From assembly GCF_002217405.1 (NCBI RefSeq), contig NZ_MUHE01000011.1, forward strand, positions 83,952 through 147,951: DNA of 64,000 nucleotides. Direction: 5' to 3'. This stretch comes from Flavobacterium psychrophilum DSM 3660 = ATCC 49418 (GTDB taxonomy: Bacteria > Bacteroidota > Bacteroidia > Flavobacteriales > Flavobacteriaceae). Positions 25,886 to 34,431 of this stretch are shown here, piece by piece. The translations under genes and the position numbers were made by a program. How positions within the stretch are numbered: the first letter of the stretch is position 1; each line of letters starts with the position of its first letter. Below the pieces are notes generated by a model. That model was not told the DNA's origin, made no database searches, and saw only the letters and a list, made by a program, of their open reading frames with translations.

Positions 25886-26317
25886 CATAAGAAACATAAG
25901 AAACACTTTGTAAACTTTGCGAAAACCTTTGTGAACATTATGGTTAAAAAACATAAGAAACACTTTGTAAACTTTGCGAAAACCTTTGTCAACTTTGTGG
26001 TTAAAAAACAAAAAAAAAAAACATAAGAAACACTTTGTGAACTTTGTGAAAACCTTTGTAAACTTTGTGGTTAAAAAACAAAAAAACATAAGAAAAACTT
26101 TGTGAACTTTGCGAAAACCTTTGTGAACATTGTGGTTAAAAAACAAAAAACATAAGAAACACTTTGTGAACTTTGCGAAAACCTTTGTGCACTTTGTGGT
26201 TAAAAAAAAAACATAAGAAACACTTTGTGAACTTTGTGAAAACCTTTGTAAACTTTGTGGTTAAAAAGCAAAAAAAAACATAAGAAACACTTTGTGAACA
26301 TTGTGGTTAAAAAACAA
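25886..26317. repeat. Seven-copy minisatellite (57-70 bp unit)
   Basis: Unit of the form CATAAGAAACACTTTGTGAA, then CTTTGCGAAAACCTTTGTGAA, then CTTTGTGGTTAAAAAACAAAAA. Copies begin at 25895, 25952, 26022, 26087, 26151, 26212 and 26279; the last lacks its middle part. Units differ by single bases and by length of the A tract. It fills the 473-bp gap between the SUI1 and phosphorylase genes and ends at the phosphorylase start codon region. No protein is likely: reading frames across it are only repeat translations. Confidence 0.9.
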
Positions 26318-26322
26318 AAAAA

Positions 26323-27189
26323 ATGATACAATCATCAGAATTAATACTAAACCCAGACGGAAGTGTATATCACTTAAACCTACTTCCTGAAAATATAGCA
26401 CACAACATTATTTTTGTAGGTGACCAAGAACGCGTATCAAAAATTACACAACATTTCGATAGCATCGAATTTTCAACACAAAAAAGAGAGTTCAAAACTC
26501 AAACAGGAACAATAAAAGGCAAACGAATTACAGTAATGTCTACAGGAATTGGTCCAGACAATATAGATATTGTAATGAACGAATTAGATGCTTTAGTCAA
26601 CATCGATTTAGCAACACGCAAACCAAAAGAAAATCTTACCTCTTTAAATATTATTAGAATAGGCACTTCAGGCTCTTTGCAAGCCGATATACCTTGTGAT
26701 AGTTTTGTAATGGCAAAATTCGGATTAGGATTAGACAACATGCTTCGCTCCTATTTAATCGACGAAGTTTCAATACCTGAAATGGAAGATGCTTTTATAA
26801 AACACACCAATTGGGATTTAAGAAAAGGAAAGCCTTATATAATTCCTTGTTCAGAAGAATTAGAAAAACTAATAGAAAGCGAGAAAATACACAAAGGAAT
26901 TACAGCAACCGCAGGAGGCTTTTATGGTCCGCAAGGTCGTGTTTTACGTCTAAATATTCAAGACGAAAGTTTAAATTCTAAAATGGATAACTTCAATTTT
27001 GAAGACAACAGAATTACCAATCTAGAAATGGAAACTAGTGCAATATATGGGCTTGGTAAACTTTTAGGTCATCATTGCTTGTCACTAAATGCTATCATTG
27101 CCAATCGTGCTTCTGGAACCTTTAGCCAAGATCCTTACAAAGCCGTTGATGAGTTAATTGCGTATGCTTTAGAGAAATTAAGCAAATAA
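26323..27189 (+). CDS. Nucleoside phosphorylase (PNP/UDP family)
   Basis: A 288-residue enzyme of the purine/uridine phosphorylase family, releasing base and ribose-1-phosphate for salvage. The phosphate-binding 'VGDQERVSKI' near residue 31, 'MSTGIGPDNIDIVMNEL' near 77, 'IIRIGTSGSLQADIP' near 108, and 'NLEMETSAIYGLGKLLGH' near 229 are the family signatures, the last contacting ribose. Base specificity is not clear, but the layout is closer to uridine phosphorylase. The start codon follows the last minisatellite unit by only a few bases, so the promoter must lie in or before the repeat array. Confidence 0.88.
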   Translation: MIQSSELILNPDGSVYHLNLLPENIAHNIIFVGDQERVSKITQHFDSIEFSTQKREFKTQTGTIKGKRITVMSTGIGPDNIDIVMNELDALVNIDLATRKPKENLTSLNIIRIGTSGSLQADIPCDSFVMAKFGLGLDNMLRSYLIDEVSIPEMEDAFIKHTNWDLRKGKPYIIPCSEELEKLIESEKIHKGITATAGGFYGPQGRVLRLNIQDESLNSKMDNFNFEDNRITNLEMETSAIYGLGKLLGHHCLSLNAIIANRASGTFSQDPYKAVDELIAYALEKLSK

Positions 27190-27193
27190 AAAG

Positions 27194-27263
27194 AAACACG
27201 GATTTAAGAAATCCGAGAAATTGTATAGATTATTCAAATTTCTCAAATCTGTGTTCAAAAAAT
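27194..27263. repeat. Palindromic repeat, third copy (no cargo gene)
   Basis: AACACGGATTTAAGAAATCC on the left and AAATTTCTCAAATCTGTGTT on the right, with CAAAAAA following. Same family as the repeats around the GxxExxY gene, here in the gap between the phosphorylase and GNAT genes. Confidence 0.75.
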
Positions 27264-27268
27264 AATAA

Positions 27269-27802
27269 ATGAACCTAATCCTAGAAACCGACCGACTTAT
27301 GCTTCGCCCGTTTGAATTATCAGATGCCGAAGCACTTTTTGATATGGACAAAAATCCAGAAGTTCATAATTATTTATGGCAAAAACCAGTTACAAAAATT
27401 GAAGAAGTACACGAGTATATCAAGATGGTTCGTCAACAATATTTAGAGAATAATATTGGGCGTTTTTCAACCATCATAAAAGAAACAGGAGAACTAATTG
27501 GTTGGACAGGCATAAAATTTGTAAACAATCATATCGAAAACGGAAACACCAATTTTTACGATTACGGTTATCGTCTAAACGAGAAATTTTGGAACAAAGG
27601 TTACGCAACTGAAGCATCAAAAGCTTGGTTAGATTATGGTTTTAATACAATGAAAATTGATAAAATGAACGCTTATACACATTTTGATAACGGTGCATCA
27701 AATCATATTCTGCAAAAAGTCGGCATGAATTTCATAGAAGATTATTTAGATGAACACGGTGCTCCTTGGAAATGGTGGCAAATGAATAATCCCAATTTGT
27801 AA
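27269..27802 (+). CDS. GNAT family N-acetyltransferase (RimJ/RimL-like)
   Basis: A 177-residue acetyl-CoA-dependent transferase. It starts with 'LILETDRLMLRPFELSDAEALFDM', typical of the RimJ/RimL subgroup acting on protein N-termini or small amines. The acetyl-CoA pyrophosphate loop is 'YRLNEKFWNKGYATEA', and 'ASNHILQKVGMNFIED' follows as the C-terminal helix-strand. Substrate unknown. Four bases separate it from the transglutaminase-like gene, so they share an mRNA. Confidence 0.87.
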   Translation: MNLILETDRLMLRPFELSDAEALFDMDKNPEVHNYLWQKPVTKIEEVHEYIKMVRQQYLENNIGRFSTIIKETGELIGWTGIKFVNNHIENGNTNFYDYGYRLNEKFWNKGYATEASKAWLDYGFNTMKIDKMNAYTHFDNGASNHILQKVGMNFIEDYLDEHGAPWKWWQMNNPNL

Positions 27803-27806
27803 CGAT

Positions 27807-28301
27807 ATGAATTGGCAAGAAACTATAAACTTCGTTAAACAAATTCCGTACGGAAGAAACACAAATCGTCACGATTTTTCGCTTGTAATATCAGAAAATA
27901 AAGGAACTTGTAGCTCCAAACACGCTTATCTGAAAGATTATGCCAATAAAAACAACATTGCAAACGTTCAATTAATTATTGGCATTTATAAAATGTCTGA
28001 AACCAATACAAACATTGGAAAAATCCTAACAGATAATAATATCAATTATATTCCAGAAGCACATTGTTATTTAAAAATTGATCAAAAAATAGTCGATGCT
28101 ACTTCTAATGAATCCAATTTCGAAAAAATAAAATCCGATTTACTTCAAGAAATCGAGATAGAACCCTACCAAGTTGCCAATTTTAAAGTAAAATACCATC
28201 AAGAATTTATAAAAAACTGGCTAACAGAATCTAATACTGCTTTTTCTTTCGAAAAAATATGGGAGATTAGAGAAAAATGTATTCAAAAGCTTTCAATATA
28301 A
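27807..28301 (+). CDS. Small transglutaminase-like (papain-fold) protein
   Basis: A 164-residue cytoplasmic protein I do not know by name. It shows a Cys-His-Asp order like that of bacterial transglutaminase-like proteins: C35 in 'ENKGTCSSKHAYLKDYA', H86 in 'YIPEAHCYLKI' and D97 in 'KIVDATS'. The spacing and the aromatic or small residues around each fit a minimal papain-like fold acting as a thiol hydrolase or acyltransferase. Activity and substrate are unknown. It follows the GNAT gene by four bases, and 31 bp later a thioester-reductase-like gene starts, so a shared pathway is possible but unproven. Confidence 0.55.
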   Translation: MNWQETINFVKQIPYGRNTNRHDFSLVISENKGTCSSKHAYLKDYANKNNIANVQLIIGIYKMSETNTNIGKILTDNNINYIPEAHCYLKIDQKIVDATSNESNFEKIKSDLLQEIEIEPYQVANFKVKYHQEFIKNWLTESNTAFSFEKIWEIREKCIQKLSI

Positions 28302-28304
28302 AAC

Positions 28305-28312
28305 TACATTTG
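28305..28312 (+). promoter_or_regulatory. -7 promoter box before the thioester-reductase-like gene
   Basis: Exact TACATTTG, 20 bp before the ATG at 28333. No good TTG at -33, so strength is uncertain. Confidence 0.4.
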
Positions 28313-28332
28313 TCATTTAGAACAAAACTACA

Positions 28333-29457
28333 ATGAAAATAATTCTTACAGGAGCAACAGGCGTTTTAGGATCTCATATTATGTATGAAATTTTAGAGCT
28401 TTTTATAACTAATTCTATTAGCGGCAAACTATTTCTTATCACCAGAAATAAAGGAAAAAACTCAGCAAAAGACAGAATAAACGAACTTTTATCTAGTAGC
28501 TATACACCTCAAATTCTTGCCGAAAAAGGATTAGAAAAATTACATTCTTATCTAGAAATCATAGATACCGATTTGTCTGAAATTGAAGATAATAATGCCC
28601 AAAAAATACGTGGTGCCTATTTTATTCACTCCGCAGGTTATGTTAATTTATCTACTGATGAAAACCAAAAAGAAAAAATATTTAATGAAAATGCCCAAAT
28701 TACAAAAGACATTTTTAAAACCTTTTCTCCATTTATCAAAAAATTTATCTATATTAGTACTGCATTTTCCTCAGGAGTTAGAAACGGACTTATAGGCAAC
28801 GATTTTCACAATCTAGATTTTATCCCAGAACACAGAAATGCTTACGAAAATGCAAAATTTCATTCAGAAAGCTTTGTAAAACAGCAATGCAAAACTTTAG
28901 GTTTGCCGTATCAAATTCTTCGTCCAAGCGTTATTGGAGGAAAAATGTTAGGAAAAGAGAATAATTATTTCATTCCTAAATATATGGTTTTTTATCTTCT
29001 AGCAAAATTTTTTCACTTTACGGCACAACGAAAAAACGAACAAGAAAATGTACGATTTCAAATAAATGAAGCAACAGGGTTAAACATTATTCCTGTAGAT
29101 TATGTGGCAAAAGTAATTGTAAATTCTTTTCAAAGAGAAGATATTCAGCAACTTAATATCGTGCATAACAAAAGTTTTAATATCGTAAAAGGAGTGCAAC
29201 TTATTATGCAAGAAGTAGGATATACTAATTTTAGTTTAATACAAAACACACTCGATTTTAATTACAAAACCAGTATCGAAAAATTATATTACGAAAGTAT
29301 CGGAAAACATTTAAAACCTTATTTCACAACCAATCCTAACGAATATGACACCACATTATTAAACTCTATTCTCGAAATCCCAAAACTAGATACAGAAGCA
29401 TTTACAAACATGATTCGTTATGCGAAATTGCATAATTTTAAAGATATAAACGTCTAA
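28333..29457 (+). CDS. Extended SDR, thioester-reductase-like (NAD-binding 4 family)
   Basis: A 374-residue NAD(P)-dependent protein. It opens with the nucleotide motif 'IILTGATGVLGSHIMYEIL' and has 'YISTAFSSG' with the catalytic Tyr-Lys in 'YENAKFHSE' (YxxxK), plus 'RPSVIGGKMLG'. The 'LITRNKGKNSAKDRI' linker after the first strand-helix unit is typical of thioester or fatty acyl-CoA reductase domains rather than sugar epimerases. No carrier or adenylation domain is fused, so its substrate is a free acyl-CoA, another protein's thioester, or something else. It has its own -7 box and is followed 15 bp later by a substrate-binding protein gene. Confidence 0.75.
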   Translation: MKIILTGATGVLGSHIMYEILELFITNSISGKLFLITRNKGKNSAKDRINELLSSSYTPQILAEKGLEKLHSYLEIIDTDLSEIEDNNAQKIRGAYFIHSAGYVNLSTDENQKEKIFNENAQITKDIFKTFSPFIKKFIYISTAFSSGVRNGLIGNDFHNLDFIPEHRNAYENAKFHSESFVKQQCKTLGLPYQILRPSVIGGKMLGKENNYFIPKYMVFYLLAKFFHFTAQRKNEQENVRFQINEATGLNIIPVDYVAKVIVNSFQREDIQQLNIVHNKSFNIVKGVQLIMQEVGYTNFSLIQNTLDFNYKTSIEKLYYESIGKHLKPYFTTNPNEYDTTLLNSILEIPKLDTEAFTNMIRYAKLHNFKDINV

Positions 29458-29472
29458 TTTTAGAAGCTATTC

Positions 29473-30318
29473 ATGACAACAATAAAAATAGTAGGGGTTC
29501 CAGAACATTTCAATTTACCATGGCAATTATGCCTAGAAAATGGCGAATTTGAAGCTGAAAATATAGATTTACAATGGACAGACATCCCTGAAGGAACAGG
29601 AAAAATGTGCCAAATGCTTCGTGATAAACAAACAGATATTGCCGTAATTCTAACCGAAGGAATTGTAAAAGACATCGTATCAGGAAACCCAAGCAAAATA
29701 GTACAAATTTATGTGCAAAGCCCACTTATTTGGGGAATTCACGTCGATGCAAATTCAAAATACCACAAGCTTTCAGATTTAGAAAACAAAAAACCAGCCA
29801 TTTCCCGTTTAGGATCTGGATCACATTTAATGTCTATTATAAATGCACAAAATCAAGGTTGGAAAACCAGCAACCTGCAATTCGAAATAGTAAACACAAT
29901 AAACGGCGCTGTAGAAGCCTTAACAAACCAAACTGCCGATTATTTTATGTGGGAACAATTCATGACAAAACCATTAGTTGACAACGGTATTTTTAGAAAA
30001 ATTGCCAATTGTCCTACGCCATGGCCATGCTTTGTCATTGCCGTTCGTGAAGAAATACTTGCAAAACATCCAAAAATTATTCATAAAATTCTCGAAATAA
30101 TTAATACCAAAACTTCAAAATTTAAAGAAATTACAAACATCAATACAACATTATCCTCAAGATACAACCTAAAAACAGAAGATGTTCAAGAATGGTTAAC
30201 CCTAACCCAGTGGTCACAAGAACAATTATCAGAAAAAATGTTAAACAAAGTTCAAAATCAGCTATTTGAACTATCTATTATTCATAAAAAGATTACTTTT
30301 GATACCATAGTCAGATAA
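29473..30318 (+). CDS. Substrate-binding protein (SsuA/THI5-like) without signal peptide
   Basis: A 281-residue type II periplasmic-binding-protein fold. Features are 'TIKIVGVPEHFNLPWQLCLENGEF' (with normal spacing), 'DIAVILTEGIVKDIVSG', 'LSDLENKKPAISRLGSGSHLMS' and 'VEALTNQTADYFMWEQFMT', matching the SsuA/THI5 group that binds sulfonates, taurine or thiamine precursors. There is no signal peptide or lipobox and no ABC permease or ATPase nearby, so it is probably cytoplasmic and works as an enzyme or sensor (as THI5-like proteins can) rather than in uptake. It lies between the thioester-reductase-like and transglutaminase genes. Confidence 0.7.
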   Translation: MTTIKIVGVPEHFNLPWQLCLENGEFEAENIDLQWTDIPEGTGKMCQMLRDKQTDIAVILTEGIVKDIVSGNPSKIVQIYVQSPLIWGIHVDANSKYHKLSDLENKKPAISRLGSGSHLMSIINAQNQGWKTSNLQFEIVNTINGAVEALTNQTADYFMWEQFMTKPLVDNGIFRKIANCPTPWPCFVIAVREEILAKHPKIIHKILEIINTKTSKFKEITNINTTLSSRYNLKTEDVQEWLTLTQWSQEQLSEKMLNKVQNQLFELSIIHKKITFDTIVR

Positions 30319-30349
30319 TTGCTTATTTTTATCGTTTTTACAGTAAAGA

Positions 30350-31294
30350 ATGTTACAATTCACAAAAGGATTTATTAAAAAATGCAAAGAAACGCTTTCT
30401 TTACCAAAGCCTTGGGATAATATTGTCATTTTTTTATTAAACATCTTACTAACCATTCCTGTATTTATCATCATAAATCAGAATTTAATCAATCCAAATT
30501 GGCAACTTCCCATAGATAGAATTTTATTATTTATAATAATCCTAACCTGTTTTCAGCTCATTCTAAGAGCACTCAAAACAATTATTGTAATTTGTATCTT
30601 TATATATCTAGTCTTTCTTATTTACGGATCAGTCTTTGGCGATTATAGCTTTTATAGAGTTTACGACGACTATCGTTCTATGATGTACACAATGGAAGAA
30701 AACCCCTATCCGCAGGATATTATTGTTAGCAAATTATTGCCATTCCCAAACAAAAACAAAGTACTAAGAGCCATAGATTTTCAAAACCCTAAAGTTAGAA
30801 ATTTCGCATTATCAGCAACCACAAAATACTTCAAAGATACCAAACAAATAAAAGGATACAGAAATTACAGAACAACAATACAATGCTTTGCTGTATTTAA
30901 AGAAATAAAATCACGTTGGAACTACGTAAACGATCCCCAAGGAAACAACTACATCGCTTACGCATCAGAATCATTGCAGCACTTTTCTGGCGATTGCGAC
31001 GACCACGCAATTCTCATGGCAGCAGGCATAAAAGCAGTAGGCGGAATCCCAAGACTAATCGAAACAAACGCACACATATATCCCGAAATGCTAATTGGCA
31101 ACAAACGCGATTTACAAAATGTAATATACCTAATAAAAAAAGTACTTTTTGTCGAAGAAAGCAAAAACAAAGAAATTCACTATCACATAGATGAGCGCGG
31201 ACAAATATGGCTAAATCTCGATTACACAGCAAATTACCCAGGCGGAAAATTTATGAGCGAAGAAATACTAGGGCAACTAACCCTAAATAATTAG
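30350..31294 (+). CDS. Membrane protein with transglutaminase-like domain
   Basis: A 314-residue protein with about three hydrophobic segments between residues 24 and 100, then a soluble transglutaminase-like domain. The triad is visible as Cys in 'FSGDCDDHAILMAAGIKAVGG' (split by family spacing), His in 'ETNAHIYPEML' and Asp in 'WLNLDYTANYPGGKF'. Such domains act as cysteine proteases or cross-linkers outside the membrane or in the periplasm; target unknown. A dispersed repeat begins at its stop codon and separates it from the convergent ung gene. Confidence 0.75.
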   Translation: MLQFTKGFIKKCKETLSLPKPWDNIVIFLLNILLTIPVFIIINQNLINPNWQLPIDRILLFIIILTCFQLILRALKTIIVICIFIYLVFLIYGSVFGDYSFYRVYDDYRSMMYTMEENPYPQDIIVSKLLPFPNKNKVLRAIDFQNPKVRNFALSATTKYFKDTKQIKGYRNYRTTIQCFAVFKEIKSRWNYVNDPQGNNYIAYASESLQHFSGDCDDHAILMAAGIKAVGGIPRLIETNAHIYPEMLIGNKRDLQNVIYLIKKVLFVEESKNKEIHYHIDERGQIWLNLDYTANYPGGKFMSEEILGQLTLNN

Positions 31295-31386
31295 AAGCAC
31301 AACAACACATTTCTTTTCAAGATTATTCCCGCTCTGCGTTACAATTCTCGCAAAAAAGCGAGAGATTTTCACTTCGATCGGGGCTA
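31292..31386 (+). repeat. Dispersed intergenic repeat, copy D
   Basis: Starts at the stop codon (TAGAAGCACAAC), continues CCCGCTCTGCGTTACAATTC, has hairpin arms TCTCGC / GCGAGA around AAAAAA, and ends TTCGATCGGGGCTACA. Same family as copies A-C. Confidence 0.75.
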
Positions 31387-31424
31387 CAATTCATAGTAGA
31401 AAATACCATCAACCATACTAAAAA

Positions 31425-32096
31425 TTACCATTCAATTTCAGAAAAACCATTCAATTTTAAGTACTCATTGGTTAACCTAAAATGATTATTTCCAAACCAA
31501 AAACCACGATTAGCACTCAATGGCGAAGGATGTCCAGATTCAAGAACCAAATGCCTTTCCCTATCTATTTTACGCCCTTTCTTGTGCGCAAAACTACCCC
31601 AAAGCAAGAAAACAACCCGTTGAGAATGAGTAGAAACATACTCGATAACAGCATCGGTAAAAATATTCCATTTCAAATGTTTATGGCTGTTAGCCAAATC
31701 CTTACGAACCGTTAAGGAAGCATTTAAAAGTAAAATTCCTTGCTTTGCCCAAGACTCTAAATTACCAGAAGTTGGCGAAAAAACTAGATCATATTCAGCA
31801 TTTATTTCAGCAAAAATATTCTTTAACGAAGGCGGAATTTTTACACCATCATTTACAGAAAAACACAAACCATTAGCTTCCCCAACCCCATGATAAGGAT
31901 CCTGACCAATAATAACCACCTTCAAATTTGTAAAATCACAAAAATTAAAAGCATTAAAAATCAAATCCTTTGCAGGAAAACAAGAATAATTTTCATATTC
32001 TTGATCAATAGTTTTCATTAAATCTTCAAAATAAGGCTTCTCTTTTTCAATTTCAAAAAAACCCAACCAAGAATTAGCATTAATCATAGGTAACAT
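31425..32096 (-). CDS. ung: Uracil-DNA glycosylase
   Basis: A 223-residue family 1 uracil-DNA glycosylase, which removes uracil from DNA as the first step of base excision repair. The catalytic D66 in 'VIIGQDPYHGVGEANGLCFSV' (split here by family spacing) and H189 in 'GHPSPLSANRGF' are intact, as is 'LLLNASLTVR'. Length is normal. It is transcribed divergently from mutS2; the -7 box TATATTTG lies on the minus strand at 32118-32111. Confidence 0.97.
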   Translation of the reverse strand: MLPMINANSWLGFFEIEKEKPYFEDLMKTIDQEYENYSCFPAKDLIFNAFNFCDFTNLKVVIIGQDPYHGVGEANGLCFSVNDGVKIPPSLKNIFAEINAEYDLVFSPTSGNLESWAKQGILLLNASLTVRKDLANSHKHLKWNIFTDAVIEYVSTHSQRVVFLLWGSFAHKKGRKIDRERHLVLESGHPSPLSANRGFWFGNNHFRLTNEYLKLNGFSEIEW

Positions 32097-32195
32097 TTAT
32101 TATTATTGCACAAATATAATCAGTTTAATTCATTACTACTGCTAAACTTTGTAACTTTGGGGCTTTGCAACTTAGAACCTTTGCAGTTAAAAAAA

Positions 32196-34361
32196 ATGAT
32201 TTCAATTACCGAAAAAACCCTTCAAGATTTACAATTTTCTACTGTTTTAGAAACAGTTTCTAGCATTTGCAATACTGATATTGGTGCAGCAAAAGCCCTA
32301 GAAATAACACCTTTCAAAGACGAAGAAACAATGATGACAGCTTTGCATCAAACCTCAGAATATATAGCTTCTTTTCAAAATAACAATGCCATTCCTAATC
32401 ATGGTTTTGACGCCATTACTTATGAAATAAAATTTCTAGGCATCGAGGATAGTTTCCTAGAAGTAGGAAGTTTTCGGAAAATTGCAACTTTATCTGAAAA
32501 CACAAATGTTTTACTTCAATATTTCAAAAAATTTGAAGATTATTATCCTAATCTATATAAAAAATCAAGCCAAATTGAACTCACAAAATACATCATTAGT
32601 AGTATAGCCGATGTAGTCGATAAATATGGCGAAATAAAAGACAATGCTTCTCCCAATTTATTAGAAATTCGCAGGGATATGAACCTAGTTCGTGGCAAAG
32701 TAAATCAAAGTTTTGGCATGGCACTAACCCAATATAATAGTTTGGGTTATTTAGATGATATTAAGGAAAGCTTTGTTAATAACCGTAGGGTTTTAGCGGT
32801 CTTAGCTATGTATCGTCGCAAGGTAAAAGGAACCATTTTAGGAAGCTCTAAAACAGGAAGTTTAGCCTTTATAGAACCCGAAGCTACACTAAGATATTCC
32901 CGAGAATTAAGTAATTTAGAATATGAAGAAAAAGAAGAAATAACTAGAATTTTAAAACTATTAACTAATATAATTCGCCCGTATTTACCACTACTAATTC
33001 AGTATCAAGATTTTTTAAGTGACATCGATGTAATTGCTGCCAAAGCAAAATATGCCAACAGAATAAACGGAATTTTGCCAAAAATAACAAAAGAAAGAAG
33101 AATATATTTTCGTGATGCCTACCACCCTATTTTGTATTTAACAAATAAAGGAAAAAACGAAATTACACATCCACAAACCATCGAATTTGATTCTAAAAAC
33201 AGAATTATTGTAATTTCTGGACCTAATGCTGGAGGAAAAACTATTTCCTTAAAAACTGTAGGACTGCTACAATTAATGTTGCAATCTGGAATGCTAATTC
33301 CAGTGCACGAACGAAGCGAAACCTGCTTATTTGATCGAATTTTAACAGATATTGGCGACAACCAATCGATTGAAAATCATTTAAGTACTTACAGCTATCG
33401 ATTAAAAAATATGAACTATTTTCTAAAAAAATGCAATGCAAAAACATTGTTTTTAATCGACGAATTTGGTACTGGTTCCGATCCTGATTTGGGTGGCGCT
33501 TTAGCAGAAATTTTCTTAGAAGAATTTTACCATCGTGAAGCTTTTGGAATTATTACAACACATTATACCAATCTTAAAATACTAGCTAATGAACTGCCAT
33601 TTGCTACAAATGCCAACATGCTTTTTGACGAAAAATCACTAGAACCCATGTATAAATTAGCTTTAGGACAAGCAGGAAGTTCCTTTACATTTGAAGTAGC
33701 TCAAAAAAATGGCATTCCGTTTGGGTTAATAAATCGTGCCAAAAAGAAGATAGAAACTGGTAAAGTTCGTTTCGACAAAACCATTGCTAATTTGCAAAAA
33801 GAACGATCTAAAATGGAAAAAACTTCAATTAATCTGAAAGAAGAAGAAACCAAAGCACGTGAAGAAAGCAAAAAAATGGAGACTATAAATGCAAAAGTCA
33901 AGCAAAAATTAGAAAACTACCAAGAATTATATGATAGTAACCAGAAAACCATCTATTTAGGGCAAAAAATAGAAGCCCTTTCAGAAAAATATTTTAATAA
34001 TAAAAATAAAAAAGAATTACTTGGTGAGTTTTTAAAAGTGGTAGAAATTGAAAATTCAAAACGAATAAAAGCCACTAAAACTGAAATAAAAGCCATTGCC
34101 GAAAAGAAAAAAGTAATTATAGAGGAAGTAACCGTTCAGGTTGAAGAAATTCGTAAAGAGAAAAAAGAAAAGAAACTCAAAGCAAATTTAGTACCTGAAA
34201 AAGTAAAAGTAATACTAAAAATAGGCGATAGAGTTAGAATGCTCGACGGAAAATCTGTAGGTACAATAGATAAAATCGAAAAAAACAAAGCCATTGTAAA
34301 CTATGGTGTTTTTACATCAAAAGTAAATTTAGAAGCTTTAGAATTTGTACAGCCAAAATAA
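32196..34361 (+). CDS. mutS2: MutS2-like DNA mismatch/recombination ATPase lacking the Smr domain
   Basis: A 721-residue MutS-family ATPase. The start at 32196 (MISITEKTLQDLQF) is chosen because the MutS2 core begins there; the 30 upstream codons lie in the promoter region. The core and clamp regions (about 1-290) precede the ATPase: Walker A 'GPNAGGKTISLK', Walker B 'TLFLIDEFGTGSDP', then 'THYTNLK'. A long coiled coil follows (about 505-660), and the C-terminus is a KOW-like strand set ('GDRVRMLDGKSVGTIDKIEKN'). The Smr endonuclease domain with its LDLxG motif, normal for MutS2, is absent. MutS2 otherwise suppresses recombination or splits collided ribosomes; without Smr only the ATPase clamp role remains. 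Confidence 0.88.
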   Translation: MISITEKTLQDLQFSTVLETVSSICNTDIGAAKALEITPFKDEETMMTALHQTSEYIASFQNNNAIPNHGFDAITYEIKFLGIEDSFLEVGSFRKIATLSENTNVLLQYFKKFEDYYPNLYKKSSQIELTKYIISSIADVVDKYGEIKDNASPNLLEIRRDMNLVRGKVNQSFGMALTQYNSLGYLDDIKESFVNNRRVLAVLAMYRRKVKGTILGSSKTGSLAFIEPEATLRYSRELSNLEYEEKEEITRILKLLTNIIRPYLPLLIQYQDFLSDIDVIAAKAKYANRINGILPKITKERRIYFRDAYHPILYLTNKGKNEITHPQTIEFDSKNRIIVISGPNAGGKTISLKTVGLLQLMLQSGMLIPVHERSETCLFDRILTDIGDNQSIENHLSTYSYRLKNMNYFLKKCNAKTLFLIDEFGTGSDPDLGGALAEIFLEEFYHREAFGIITTHYTNLKILANELPFATNANMLFDEKSLEPMYKLALGQAGSSFTFEVAQKNGIPFGLINRAKKKIETGKVRFDKTIANLQKERSKMEKTSINLKEEETKAREESKKMETINAKVKQKLENYQELYDSNQKTIYLGQKIEALSEKYFNNKNKKELLGEFLKVVEIENSKRIKATKTEIKAIAEKKKVIIEEVTVQVEEIRKEKKEKKLKANLVPEKVKVILKIGDRVRMLDGKSVGTIDKIEKNKAIVNYGVFTSKVNLEALEFVQPK

Positions 34362-34376
34362 TTTTTAAAATCCTAC

Positions 34377-34414
34377 AAAAAAAAGGTTTTGTATAAATTA
34401 CAAAACCTTTTTTT
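34377..34414 (+). terminator. Terminator of mutS2 (probably bidirectional)
   Basis: AAAAAAAGGTTTTGTA pairs with TACAAAACCTTTTTTT around AAAT; T run follows on both strands. It also serves the convergent gene ending at 34432. Confidence 0.88.
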
Positions 34415-34431
34415 AAAAATTAAGTTATAGC

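Noticed and set aside
25783..26146. Minus-strand reading frames across the minisatellite (repeating H-K-G-F-R-K-V and F-L-M-F-F patterns)
   Set aside because: They are translations of the tandem repeat with no independent coding signature; frame stays open because unit lengths and composition avoid stops.
25886..26317. CRISPR array
   Set aside because: Units are contiguous and all nearly identical, without unique spacers, and no cas genes are present.
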